Assembly: GCA_963922875.1 (NCBI GenBank)
Contig: CAWUJH010000004.1
Coordinates: 434,001 to 498,000 of the forward strand
Source of the DNA: Ketobacter sp963922875
GTDB lineage: Bacteria > Pseudomonadota > Gammaproteobacteria > Pseudomonadales > Ketobacteraceae
Reading direction: 5' to 3'
DNA: 64,000 nt
The notes below the pieces were generated by a model. The model had not been told where the DNA came from. It ran no database searches and saw nothing but the letters and a program-made list of their open reading frames with translations. Every line of letters begins with the position of its first letter. The first letter of the stretch is position 1. The translations under genes and the position numbers were made by a program. Shown piece by piece: positions 34,601-42,192 of this stretch.

Positions 34601-34902
34601 CCATCACCGTCAACGCGGTTAATCAAGCCTCCATAGCGATGGGCGCAGGCTCTTAGAGCATCGATAGTCGGTGCTAAATACGCAGTGCTATCTTCGGGTT
34701 TCAGTTTGTGAATAAGGTGTACAGAATTAGTGATGTCTACAAATAAAACGGTGAGCATTTTAAGTTCCGGCTGCAGCTCGGCAGCCGAAACCTGAGGTCG
34801 AAACTGATTCGTGGAAGAATGTGTGGGCGTTAGGGCTCCGCCACATTGATAACAGTACTGGTGGAAAGAAGGGTTTTCTTTCCCGCATCCTTGGCACAAC
34901 AT
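31627..34902 (-). CDS. Class III nucleotide cyclase / STAND-like ATPase / TPR signalling protein
   Basis: A 1091-residue cytoplasmic protein. It starts with a zinc ribbon (C3-x2-C6 ... C17-x2-C20). A class III adenylate/guanylate cyclase domain follows (about 45-225) with metal-binding D56 (FVDITNS) and D100 (DGDGMMV). Next is an AAA/STAND-type ATPase with Walker A ADPGVGKT (268-275) and a Walker B-like VIVIEDLHWID near residue 400. The last part, about 650-1090, is tetratricopeptide-like repeats. This architecture is widespread; members are presumed to make cAMP after protein or ligand sensing. There is no C-terminal DNA-binding domain. It converges on the DyP-P450 gene with only 13 bp between stops. 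Confidence 0.88.
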   Translation of the reverse strand: MLCQGCGKENPSFHQYCYQCGGALTPTHSSTNQFRPQVSAAELQPELKMLTVLFVDITNSVHLIHKLKPEDSTAYLAPTIDALRACAHRYGGLINRVDGDGMMVIFGAPIAFEDHAIRACYAALDMLQQVRSQFKNTKIGIRIGIHSGEVLMKPFQNDFSVDYEALGPAVYLAHRMEVMASPNTAILSKETYRLAQKAVKAIDAGPTEVKGLEQAVNIYQLQSRLQSSEIATTDSTPFIGRHEEVTRFQQLLIDTVKQRRGCCFGISADPGVGKTRLTQHLLSMVDINSFQTIETHCDSHNQTTAYLTFSNLLRYWLNVAESDNQLNIAQKLRDRIARLSDSLSEYLSAFHFLLDLPIQNQTWNALEPIQKQQQSSQAIFKLLDQLAQHKPIVIVIEDLHWIDPESNGMLRQLADFIQQHPIVLVVTFRPEYNIQWPTEDMIKTDLKVFSEVESNHYLEYVLSRQNSLKLLREEISHRCEGNPLYIEEMIQHLADSKLIEGDKGDYSTNLTSLPKSLPLTIHSVIATRIDNRSALAKNILQIASVIGHNFSKKLLDYVADTPSEYTTESMQELLHSNLILLNNANSKEEIKFKHALVHQVTYEGIPRERKQKIHSDLVSAMELLYEERLEEHIYRLAEHAYLGNNWPKASQYCLQACSHAIGRSSHPQAVTLLDRGLEALRHLPLNKDTLGRRIDFLAVGMNALIPLGEQDRLVRDLREAEKLCAAVAEPKRTCSILCQLSNALWMVGNHKEAFKAASEAVTIADDLAHVPLKIAANYNLAMIYHAMGDFEDCIELEQRLLGMLSGDMEIKRMGWTGYPSVFARTFYGNSLVELGRCVEAYDIICRGVELAKGARHPYSQVMINDTFGYYLNSIGQYKKAASVLKESLQLCHDYAIPTMIPAVSAKLAEALLLSNQVEEAHQVVQTALEPKCYRRGGRYTWFYVYKIAAELYLTMGEWDKALKFAQNAYHVTQESSEVAHHGWACLTLAQVYCAQSTRLTGEISPLIDRAIYIARQKSMQLLQFHAHLFASDYQFSLNDIEGGMVYLDGATKINRLLNHEHFDQLLAATTKKNQSSIQKAEIASHSKHPSH

Positions 34903-35051
34903 GAAAGGCTCTCAAAACTAATTCAGTGAAACTACGGTTTCCGGGGGTGCGAGTTCCCGATCCGGAAAATCTTGCTTAGCGAGCAAAGAGAGTAGTTAGC
35001 AAGAAAACTCTGAATAGTATAAACGTCAAAGTCCAATCTTCAAACCGTTGT

Positions 35052-35252
35052 TTAAATGTTCGTTTGCTGGCAATAGCTTACGGGGTAACCACGAAATGAA
35101 GAGGGAATGGGTGCGGTAATGGCGGCTGGATTGCAGGTTGTCATTACGATAATGACCTCCCCGGAGGAGATAACGTCAGCGACACCTTCGTAGCTTGTCC
35201 ATAATTTGGCGTAGCGCAGAGCGGTCTCGAAATCTGATGGTCGTGAGCTCAT
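35052..35252 (-). CDS. 66-residue hypothetical protein
   Basis: A small ORF with a good Shine-Dalgarno (AAGGAG, 6 nt before ATG 35252). The product has a helical start (FETALRYAKLW), a central beta-like GVADVISSGEVIIVMTT and an ending IPSSFRGYPVSY. The V-G-VI-V...IP--F-GYPV pattern loosely resembles small beta domains found at the start of some protease-related proteins, but this is weak. It lies 149 bp upstream of the cyclase-ATPase gene on the same strand and may be its operon partner. Confidence 0.5.
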   Translation of the reverse strand: MSSRPSDFETALRYAKLWTSYEGVADVISSGEVIIVMTTCNPAAITAPIPSSFRGYPVSYCQQTNI

Positions 35253-35353
35253 TTCGGCTCCTTATGTAAGCATTAGAATCACTTGGTACTAAGCTGGCAG
35301 AGCGATAGCTGGGCTATTCGCCACATTCATTATGATCTGCCCCGCTTAAAGGT

Positions 35354-35387
35354 GTGCTGGCAAGGGGCTCGCAACCCTTGCCAGCAC
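35354..35387. other. 13-bp perfect hairpin in a 356-bp gene-free stretch
   Basis: GTGCTGGCAAGGG and CCCTTGCCAGCAC pair perfectly around an 8-nt loop (GCTCGCAA). No T tract follows on either strand, so it is not a classical intrinsic terminator. The surrounding gene-free stretch 35253-35608 shows no other recognisable feature. Confidence 0.7.
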
Positions 35388-35608
35388 GATACCAGACCTA
35401 TTTAGGCATTCCTTGCGGGTCTGATGGTGCTCGCGTAGTTTTGAGAACCTCTACACCGAAGCGTAAAGGCGATGCTAGTCAATATCAGTAGTCTGTATAC
35501 TCAAAAGCACCTCGAATCAGATAGTAACGCCATTCTCTCGAAAAAAAGATAGCAATAGGTCGCTTTAAAAATGTGAAAAATTACCAAGATTTCGAGGTTG
35601 ACGTGGTG

Positions 35609-36229
35609 CTAGTTGAGTGTTTTGTAGCCGAATTCCAGCTTGGCAAGGATAGTAGCCATTAAAGCCGCCAGTCCTTCAACGATGGAAATTTGGCGACCAC
35701 TATAGTGGGCAACAGTCCCGGATAGGGGATTTAGGGGATTAATGAATTGAATGACACCCAAGGCTGATTGGTCTTGATTCATGATCGGCACACTGAGTAA
35801 AGATCGTGTGCGATAGCCAAATAACTCGTCAAAAGATTGAACACCTTGAGTATTGAATTCCGCCGACTTATAGATATCTTCGACGCAGGTTGTCATTCCG
35901 TTAATTGCAGAGTAAGCCGCCAAACTATGGGTTTTTTTATGATCGCTATCATCCGCCGATATTTTGATGGGTGGTAGCGCTGAGTGTCCCAAAACGGCGT
36001 AGTTTTGGTGTATTCCCAGGGTTTCGTTGTGAATAATCGAGCATACCAGTTGGGGTGATCCCTTGGCGTCGCGGTTGACTAGATAGAGTGTTGACCCGTC
36101 ACAGTGAGTGACTCCCTGACATTCGGACATAATGGCTTGCAAAAGACTCCAATGATCCTGCTCAGTTGATAAAGACTTCAGCAGGTTGATTAAGCGCCAA
36201 AAGAAAACATCTTGGTGAAATAGCGACAT
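35609..36229 (-). CDS. GAF-domain protein
   Basis: A 206-residue soluble protein made essentially of one GAF domain (about residues 20-195). It shows the typical helical entry (LLQAIMSECQGVTHCDGSTLYLV), a central helix and the end strand SLLSVPIMNQDQSALGVIQFIN. GAF domains bind small ligands such as cyclic nucleotides, or haem and bilins. No output domain is attached, so it may act on a partner. It lies in the same minus-strand neighbourhood as the nucleotide-cyclase protein, which makes a cyclic-nucleotide link tempting but unproven. ATG 36229 is preferred over an in-frame TTG at 36244. Confidence 0.82.
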   Translation of the reverse strand: MSLFHQDVFFWRLINLLKSLSTEQDHWSLLQAIMSECQGVTHCDGSTLYLVNRDAKGSPQLVCSIIHNETLGIHQNYAVLGHSALPPIKISADDSDHKKTHSLAAYSAINGMTTCVEDIYKSAEFNTQGVQSFDELFGYRTRSLLSVPIMNQDQSALGVIQFINPLNPLSGTVAHYSGRQISIVEGLAALMATILAKLEFGYKTLN

Positions 36230-36356
36230 GGTATGGTTCTTCAAATAACGGAGTAACGTGACTTCTTCAGTTTAGCTGCTATTCGAATAATAGGGGTTGG
36301 CCAGCGGGTTTGGTTATTCAAAATGCTATACAGATCACAGCTGTGGCTAAACAGAC

Positions 36357-38318
36357 CTAAAAAGGCTGTCGCTTGCGAAGACTGAGGGAGGTCGTCAGGA
36401 TGAGAGTAGCGAGGTAAATTAGGCTGAATGCATCTAGCGCACCAGCGGTACGTGCCGCACTGGTTACTTTGGGTTGCACGCCAGTGGTGACAGGAACAGC
36501 GTCGGTATAAAGTGTTGAGTTGTCGGCAAATTTTGCTCCTACCCGGTAGAAATACGCCATGTTGCTGGTTACGGTATCATCGCTATAGGAGGTGGAATTT
36601 ACTGCAAGGCCACTTGTTAGAGTTGACCAACTACTGCCATCGTCGCTGCGCTCAACGCTGTAACTTGTCTCGTCTGTAGCCCTGTCTTGCCAGTTCAAGG
36701 TGACTTTATTGTATGAGGCTAAAGCCGTTAAATTGCCAGCGGCAAGTCCAGGCCCTTGAAAGGCAATGGTTTCAGCGATTTCATTGTCATCTTCATTGGT
36801 ATCGTAAAATTTGGCGTTAAAGGTGGCGGTCGTTGTTACACCTACATCGTCGCCGGAGGAATTCACGTTCGCTGTTAGACTCACTGTTGTACCAGTGGCT
36901 ACCAGACTGCATAAATATCGGGTGTCATTGTTGGCTAAAGCGCAGTCTGTTCCGTCCAAGGTGACCGAAGTAAATGTCGCGTTTCCCTGATCGATGTTGC
37001 CGGTGATGGACATGGTTGGTGAGTTGGTCGGTAGGGCTTCCATAGCTACTTGGTAATTCAGCGTAAAAGTACCTGGAAAAGGCATGATAGAGGGGTTGTT
37101 TAGCGCGTTTATGGAGCCATCGACGGGAAAGTAAAAGCATCGTTCTATCTGGCTGATTTGGTTGATGTTACCCACCAGAGCCGCGGCAGAGCAAGTAGTG
37201 AATGTGGACTCGTTGCCGTCAATGAAGGCTTCCATTATCGAGCTGGAGTCATTGCAGTTCGCGGAGAAAGAGCCGCTTTGTCCATCATGGTCAAATCCGA
37301 AATTATGACCAATTTCGTGGGCTACCACCAAGGCAGTCAACGCGGCTCGGTCGCTGCCGGAGCCAAAGACCTGCGATGTTCCAAAGGCCACAGGAGTACA
37401 AATTAATGGCGTAACCTCATTGGGATAACTTGTGTAATTGGGGAAGGCGGCGATTCCTATGGTGCCACTGCTGTTGTTGAGATAATCACGGCCACTGATA
37501 AAGTGAAAAATAGCAAAAGGGTTGGGGTCTATACTGGCTAATTGCCCGTTTAGTCGCTTGAACTCAATGTCATTGTATACGTCTTCAATGTTTTCCGATT
37601 GAGTGATTAAGCCATCATCCTGAAATCCCAGGCGAATAGTGTTAAACCGAATGTCGAAAAATTGATCGTATAACACATTGACTGCTTCTAGAATTGCGAT
37701 GGCCTGCGATTGATAACTACTGCCAAAAGCCGCTTCGAACTCAATATCGAAAATGACATTTAGCTCCGCTACCAGACAAATGCCATTTATAGTCGTTTGG
37801 CAATGTTGGTTGTAATCAATCTGCGTCTTTTTATTCAGTACATTACCCAACGTCAGAGGTTGTTGCGCTGCTCTAGCGGCGCTGCCTTGGGTAATATTTG
37901 CAGGTTGAGCCCCGCAGCTGCCGAGTTCCAGACTACTGGAATAACTTCTGGCGGTAGCTCGATTGTGGCTAAGTTCATTTTCTGAATTGGCTACAGCATC
38001 TATAAAGTACAGAGTTTCTTTATGAATCAATACACCTTGCCAATGACCATTGATTTTGGCAAGTCGGCCAGAGCTGGCGGCAGAGCTGGCTAGACGGATG
38101 TCAAAGAACTCGTCGTTGCCGGAGTCCGCTCCGTAACGCGAAACAGACTTTTGTTGAAGAATGATTTGCGCTGGACTGCCCTCCAGCATAATGTATTTTT
38201 GCTCAGCCCCATGACTCAGCCCTGTCAACATCAACAGGCAGAAGCCCAGAAAGGGTTTCAGGCTAGGAGCTAGGTGGCGCGCAGCATAGGCTAATGCACT
38301 GCTGGTGGAGTTAACCAT
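36357..38318 (-). CDS. Secreted zinc metalloprotease (reprolysin-like) with C-terminal sorting signal
   Basis: A 653-residue secreted protein. The N-terminal signal peptide has a late hydrophobic core ending near SHG-AEQ (about residue 38). The metzincin motif HEIGHNFGFDHD lies at about residues 333-344, with the third zinc ligand as H and a following D. Later come a beta-rich stretch and a fibronectin type III-like domain (about 540-620: LTALASYNKVTLNWQDRA). The C-terminus is a tripartite tail: A-G-A-L-D, a hydrophobic helix, then RKRQPF. This resembles the GlyGly-CTERM signal processed by rhombosortase, with an imperfect glycine motif. It is likely an extracellular or surface peptidase. Confidence 0.85.
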   Translation of the reverse strand: MVNSTSSALAYAARHLAPSLKPFLGFCLLMLTGLSHGAEQKYIMLEGSPAQIILQQKSVSRYGADSGNDEFFDIRLASSAASSGRLAKINGHWQGVLIHKETLYFIDAVANSENELSHNRATARSYSSSLELGSCGAQPANITQGSAARAAQQPLTLGNVLNKKTQIDYNQHCQTTINGICLVAELNVIFDIEFEAAFGSSYQSQAIAILEAVNVLYDQFFDIRFNTIRLGFQDDGLITQSENIEDVYNDIEFKRLNGQLASIDPNPFAIFHFISGRDYLNNSSGTIGIAAFPNYTSYPNEVTPLICTPVAFGTSQVFGSGSDRAALTALVVAHEIGHNFGFDHDGQSGSFSANCNDSSSIMEAFIDGNESTFTTCSAAALVGNINQISQIERCFYFPVDGSINALNNPSIMPFPGTFTLNYQVAMEALPTNSPTMSITGNIDQGNATFTSVTLDGTDCALANNDTRYLCSLVATGTTVSLTANVNSSGDDVGVTTTATFNAKFYDTNEDDNEIAETIAFQGPGLAAGNLTALASYNKVTLNWQDRATDETSYSVERSDDGSSWSTLTSGLAVNSTSYSDDTVTSNMAYFYRVGAKFADNSTLYTDAVPVTTGVQPKVTSAARTAGALDAFSLIYLATLILTTSLSLRKRQPF

Positions 38319-38350
38319 AACAAAGGTCCAGGTTCTTTATTGTACAGTCT

Positions 38351-39160
38351 TTAATCTTTAGACGTATTCGATGATTTATCCAATAATTTTTTGAGTATTC
38401 GTGAGCTCGCTATCAATCCGAAACTGGCGGTAACACAAACTGAGGCACCAATCCCGCCGGAACAGTCAAGCCGGGTGCTGTCGTTCGCCCCCAGAGCCGG
38501 ACGGGTAGAGCAAACGCTGCCATCAGGTTGAGGAAATTTGACTGGTTCATTCGAGTAGACACACTCAATGCTAAAGCGGCGTTTAAGATTACTGGAATAA
38601 CCATGTTCCTGGCGTAGTTTTTTGCGCGTTAGTGCGAGCAGAGGATCTTGTTCTGCGCGAGTTAAGTCACTGTATTGGATGCAGGTTGGGTCGCTTTGTC
38701 CGCCGGCACTTCCTACTACGTAAATCGGAATTTTATTGCGTTTGCAGTGTACGATCATGGCAACCTTGTTTTTCACGCTATCAGTGGCATCCAGTACAAA
38801 ATGGTATTCCTGAGTTAGCCTCTCAGCGACATTGTTAGCGGTAATAAAATCACTAACGGGGTGGCAGATAAGCTCTGGATTGATTGCCAGGAGACGTTGA
38901 GCCATCACGTCTACTTTAGCTTGGCCGAGGGTTTGAGTGGTGGTATGTATCTGCCGATTGGTATTAGAAATACATATATCATCTAGATCAAATAGCGAGA
39001 CGGTTCCGACACCGGACCGCACGAGCGCTTCAGCGGCCCACGAACCCACACCGCCAATTCCAACAATCGCCACATGGCGGCTTTGTAAAACGGCGAGAGA
39101 CCCTTGTCCGTACAGGCGTTCAATACCTGCGAAACGTTGTTGTACTGCTTCGGTTATCAT
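38351..39160 (-). CDS. tcdA: tRNA threonylcarbamoyladenosine dehydratase TcdA
   Basis: TcdA (formerly CsdL/YgdL) is an E1-like enzyme that cyclises t6A at position 37 of ANN-decoding tRNAs to ct6A. The 269-residue product shows the nucleotide-binding GIGGVGSWAAEALVRSG motif (about residues 33-49), DLDDICISNTNRQ and the conserved TGxKV-like LGQAKVDVMAQRL segment. The S-Y-S-S-N-L-K-R-R region and C-terminal GASVC-TASFGL stretch are typical. It precedes the metalloprotease gene on the same strand but is probably independent of it. Confidence 0.94.
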   Translation of the reverse strand: MITEAVQQRFAGIERLYGQGSLAVLQSRHVAIVGIGGVGSWAAEALVRSGVGTVSLFDLDDICISNTNRQIHTTTQTLGQAKVDVMAQRLLAINPELICHPVSDFITANNVAERLTQEYHFVLDATDSVKNKVAMIVHCKRNKIPIYVVGSAGGQSDPTCIQYSDLTRAEQDPLLALTRKKLRQEHGYSSNLKRRFSIECVYSNEPVKFPQPDGSVCSTRPALGANDSTRLDCSGGIGASVCVTASFGLIASSRILKKLLDKSSNTSKD

Positions 39161-39178
39161 AGAAAATTGCTATAGGAT

Positions 39179-39421
39179 CTAAGACCACACAATTAATTTG
39201 GCACCTGTGTTATCGCTGAATCGACGCATTATTATCATCACGGTGTCGTAGAGTACCCACACGCCCAAGCCCCCTAAGGTTAGCATCTGCAGCATGCCAG
39301 TACCCACCTTGCCAACGTAGAATCGGTGAGTGCCAAATACGCCAAATATAAGGCAAAGAAGCAGAGCCGGCAGAATTTTTCGGGTGGAAATTTTTGGACG
39401 GGGTTTAGCCAATCTTTCCAT
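39179..39421 (-). CDS. TM2-domain protein
   Basis: An 80-residue membrane protein matching the TM2 domain: a first helix (ILPALLLCLIFGVFGTHRFYVGK) containing the G-x-H-RFY signature, then a second helix GMLQMLTLGGLGVWVLYDTVMI. The function in bacteria is not established. It ends 18 bp before tcdA starts on the same strand, so the two may be co-transcribed. Confidence 0.88.
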   Translation of the reverse strand: MERLAKPRPKISTRKILPALLLCLIFGVFGTHRFYVGKVGTGMLQMLTLGGLGVWVLYDTVMIIMRRFSDNTGAKLIVWS

Positions 39422-39788
39422 GCTCCTATTTTAAAAAAAACGCCAAAAACGCTAGGCAGAGGTCTAAGGAGGTCAAATTGACAACACATTAGCCTGATTG
39501 CTCAGTAACCGTGTGGCATTATACCTTGGTTCTTTACTGGGGTTGATAAAAATTTGCGAATTTAGTTGGCAAAATGTAGTGATCAAACCTGCTGAATTTT
39601 AAGTATTTTTTGACAAAAGTTAGTCAATATGTGGTTAGTTTTATACAAAGCCCAATTCTTTTCCAGGGTAAAACCAAAGTTGGCAATGGATAAAACTGGC
39701 ATTGTTAACGTATACAGCCTATCTTTTAGTGTAAGTTGTTCAAAAAACTATAGATTTATGATCCCCATGGGTTTATGAGGTCGCTCCG
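39422..39788. promoter_or_regulatory. 367-bp divergent region before the two-component system
   Basis: An AT-rich stretch between the TM2 gene (minus) and the response regulator (plus). A TTGACA at 39610-39615 is a possible -35 element, but I see no well-spaced -10. No ORF or hairpin of note. Confidence 0.35.
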
Positions 39789-40529
39789 ATGCGTACAGAT
39801 GCTACAGAAAACACTCAGCCATATGTAATTATTGTGGAGGATGATGAGCGTTTAGCTGAACTGACAGCTGAATATCTTCGCAACAATGGCATAAGAATTG
39901 ATGTTATCGGCGACGGTAATGTTGCTATTGACGCCATCGTCGATAAGCAGCCGGATATGGTTGTTCTGGATTTGATGTTACCGGGTGCTGATGGGTTAGA
40001 AGTTTGTAAAAGTGTTAGGGATAAGTACAAAAAGCCCATATTAATGCTTACGGCGCGAACTGACGATGTGGATCAGGTGCTGGGGTTAGAAATGGGTGCG
40101 GATGATTATGTCGCCAAACCGGTCAAACCTCGCGTGTTACTGGCTCGAATAAGGGCTCTATTGCGGCGCTCTGATAATGTCGACAGTCATAATGATAAAT
40201 CTAACCTGGATAATGCGCCTAATCGTTTGGAGTTTGGAGAACTGGTAATTGACAACAGTGCTCGTGAAGTCTGGCTAACAGGGACGGCAGTGGATCTTAC
40301 CAGCGCAGAATATGATTTGTTGTGGCTGCTAGCCTCTAATGCGGGCACTATTTTATCGAGAGAGGAAATCTTTGAGCGTCTGCGGGGAATTCAGTACGAT
40401 GGACAGGATCGATCAATTGATGTGCGTGTTTCTCGTATCAGGCCCAAAGTGGGGGATGATCCTATGAATCCCCGGCGAATCAAAACAGTACGTAGTAAAG
40501 GCTATTTGTTCGTTCGCGATCTTAGTTAG
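39789..40529 (+). CDS. OmpR/RstA-type response regulator
   Basis: A 246-residue two-component regulator. The receiver domain (about 12-130) has the acidic pair D18-D19, phosphoacceptor D61 (VVLDLMLPG), T88 and K110. The C-terminal winged helix (about 150-245) has the SAEYDLLWLLASNAG and RGIQYDGQDRSIDVRVSRIRPKVGDDP segments typical of the OmpR family, closest in feel to RstA. It lies 34 bp before its sensor kinase gene, so it forms an operon with it. The regulon and signal are unknown. Confidence 0.93.
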   Translation: MRTDATENTQPYVIIVEDDERLAELTAEYLRNNGIRIDVIGDGNVAIDAIVDKQPDMVVLDLMLPGADGLEVCKSVRDKYKKPILMLTARTDDVDQVLGLEMGADDYVAKPVKPRVLLARIRALLRRSDNVDSHNDKSNLDNAPNRLEFGELVIDNSAREVWLTGTAVDLTSAEYDLLWLLASNAGTILSREEIFERLRGIQYDGQDRSIDVRVSRIRPKVGDDPMNPRRIKTVRSKGYLFVRDLS

Positions 40530-40563
40530 CAGCAACGGTTAAGCCATTAGGGTTGTGTGATTT

Positions 40564-42192
40564 TTGAATAGTATATTCTTGCGCATTTATGGTGGAATGA
40601 CGTTAGTCTGTCTGATAATTGGGGCTGTGTTTTATCTTGCGTTAGAAGGCATCAATTTAGTACGACTGCAATATTATAGAACCAGTCTAGTGGCAGAGCC
40701 GGTTAAGTTTTTGGCTGAAATGGCGTTACTTCAGCCGGTTGCTCAGCGTGCCGTTTGGGTGGTCTCTGCTGGAAAAATGCTGGATGCCCATATTCAGCTG
40801 CGAGATCTTTCCAAACTTAATGTCAGTGACCGGGAATTGAGCCGTCTTCAGCAAGGAGAGGTGGTTCTTAATCTTCCAGAAAGCGACCCAGTAACCTTAG
40901 GGCAGGCCATAGTCGCTCTTCAGGAGCCTGAACAAACCCGTTATCTGGTTGCTCGTGGTAATTATTTTTCTGAACAGGTCGGGCGTGGAATGGTGGAGCT
41001 TGTGGCAACCTATCTCGCTCAATTTCCTACCACTGATTGGAATAAAAAACTGGAAGCTTTAAACGATCGCTTTAGCTTTAGCGTGGAGCGTATCCCACCG
41101 TTTGAGGTGAATTTAGACAGCGACAAAAAGAATCGGTTATTCACCGAAAATGAAGCAGTAGCTAGCTTCACAGGTAGCGGCAGCAAGCATACGCAAATTA
41201 CGGCCTTCAAGCTGCTCCCGCAAACTGGGGAGGTGTTGCGTCTTGGTCCTCAGGAGTTGTTTGTTTGGTATCCTTTTGAGCTGCTGGCGGCGATGGCTAT
41301 TATCGCTTTTGGTTTGGTGGGGCTAGCGGTGTATTTACTGGTCAAGCCTTTGGAAAACCGGCTGTCCAATTTAGAGAAGGCTGTACTGCGTATTCGGGGT
41401 GGGGATCTTAATGCTCGGGCGCCGGTAGAGGGTGCTGACGCCATCGGTCAGTTGGCGGGTACTTTGAACGGTATGACTGAGCATATTCAGCGCTTGTTAA
41501 ATTCTCAGAAAGAACTCACCCGTGCTGTGTCCCATGAATTGCGGACACCGGTCGCTCGTATCCGATTTGGTTTGGAAATGCTGATGGATGCGGAAAACGA
41601 TGAACAGCGTTTGCGCAATGTGGAATTGATTGACCAGGATATCGAGCAGTTGGATAAACTGATCGACGAGATACTGACCTACTCCAAGCTGGAGGAGGGA
41701 ACCCCGGTCCTGGACTTTGTCATGATAGATCTAGATGCACTAATGCAGCGAATAGAGCATGAAAGTCAGGCTTTATCCGGTGAAAAACAGGTGATCTATG
41801 TGCCGCCTGAATTACCCAAAGAGCGCTGTTTTGCTGAAGGGGAAGAACGTTACATTCATCGGGTCGCACAAAACCTGGTGGGTAATGCACTGCGCTATGC
41901 TCACCATCGAGTAGAAATAACGTTTTCTGCTATGGGTGATGTTTTCCGAATCGATGTTCACGATGACGGTCCTGGTATTCCGGAATCAGATCGTAAGCGA
42001 GTATTTCAGCCTTTTACTCGATTGGATGACAGTCGCACCAGGGCTTCAGGAGGTTATGGGTTAGGGTTGTCCATTGTGAATCGAATTGCCTATTGGCATG
42101 GCGGACGGGTTAGAGTGGGAGAAAGTGAGCTCGGGGGTGCCAAATTCAGCTTTTTGTGGCCACGATTACAAAGTTTGCGTGAATCTAATTAA
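40564..42192 (+). CDS. Sensor histidine kinase, RstB-like
   Basis: A 542-residue membrane kinase partnered with the upstream regulator. It starts with TTG 40564, gives an N-terminal helix (about 7-27), a periplasmic sensor region of about 210 residues, a second helix (about 238-260) and a HAMP linker (NRLSNLEKAV...NARAPVEGADAIGQLA). HisKA follows with phosphoacceptor H324 (AVSHELRTPVARIRFGLEML), then HATPase with N box QNLVGNALRYA, G1 DDGPGIP and G2 GGYGLGLSIV. All catalytic boxes are intact. Its stop overlaps the convergent metR gene by 4 bp. Confidence 0.93.
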   Translation: MNSIFLRIYGGMTLVCLIIGAVFYLALEGINLVRLQYYRTSLVAEPVKFLAEMALLQPVAQRAVWVVSAGKMLDAHIQLRDLSKLNVSDRELSRLQQGEVVLNLPESDPVTLGQAIVALQEPEQTRYLVARGNYFSEQVGRGMVELVATYLAQFPTTDWNKKLEALNDRFSFSVERIPPFEVNLDSDKKNRLFTENEAVASFTGSGSKHTQITAFKLLPQTGEVLRLGPQELFVWYPFELLAAMAIIAFGLVGLAVYLLVKPLENRLSNLEKAVLRIRGGDLNARAPVEGADAIGQLAGTLNGMTEHIQRLLNSQKELTRAVSHELRTPVARIRFGLEMLMDAENDEQRLRNVELIDQDIEQLDKLIDEILTYSKLEEGTPVLDFVMIDLDALMQRIEHESQALSGEKQVIYVPPELPKERCFAEGEERYIHRVAQNLVGNALRYAHHRVEITFSAMGDVFRIDVHDDGPGIPESDRKRVFQPFTRLDDSRTRASGGYGLGLSIVNRIAYWHGGRVRVGESELGGAKFSFLWPRLQSLRESN

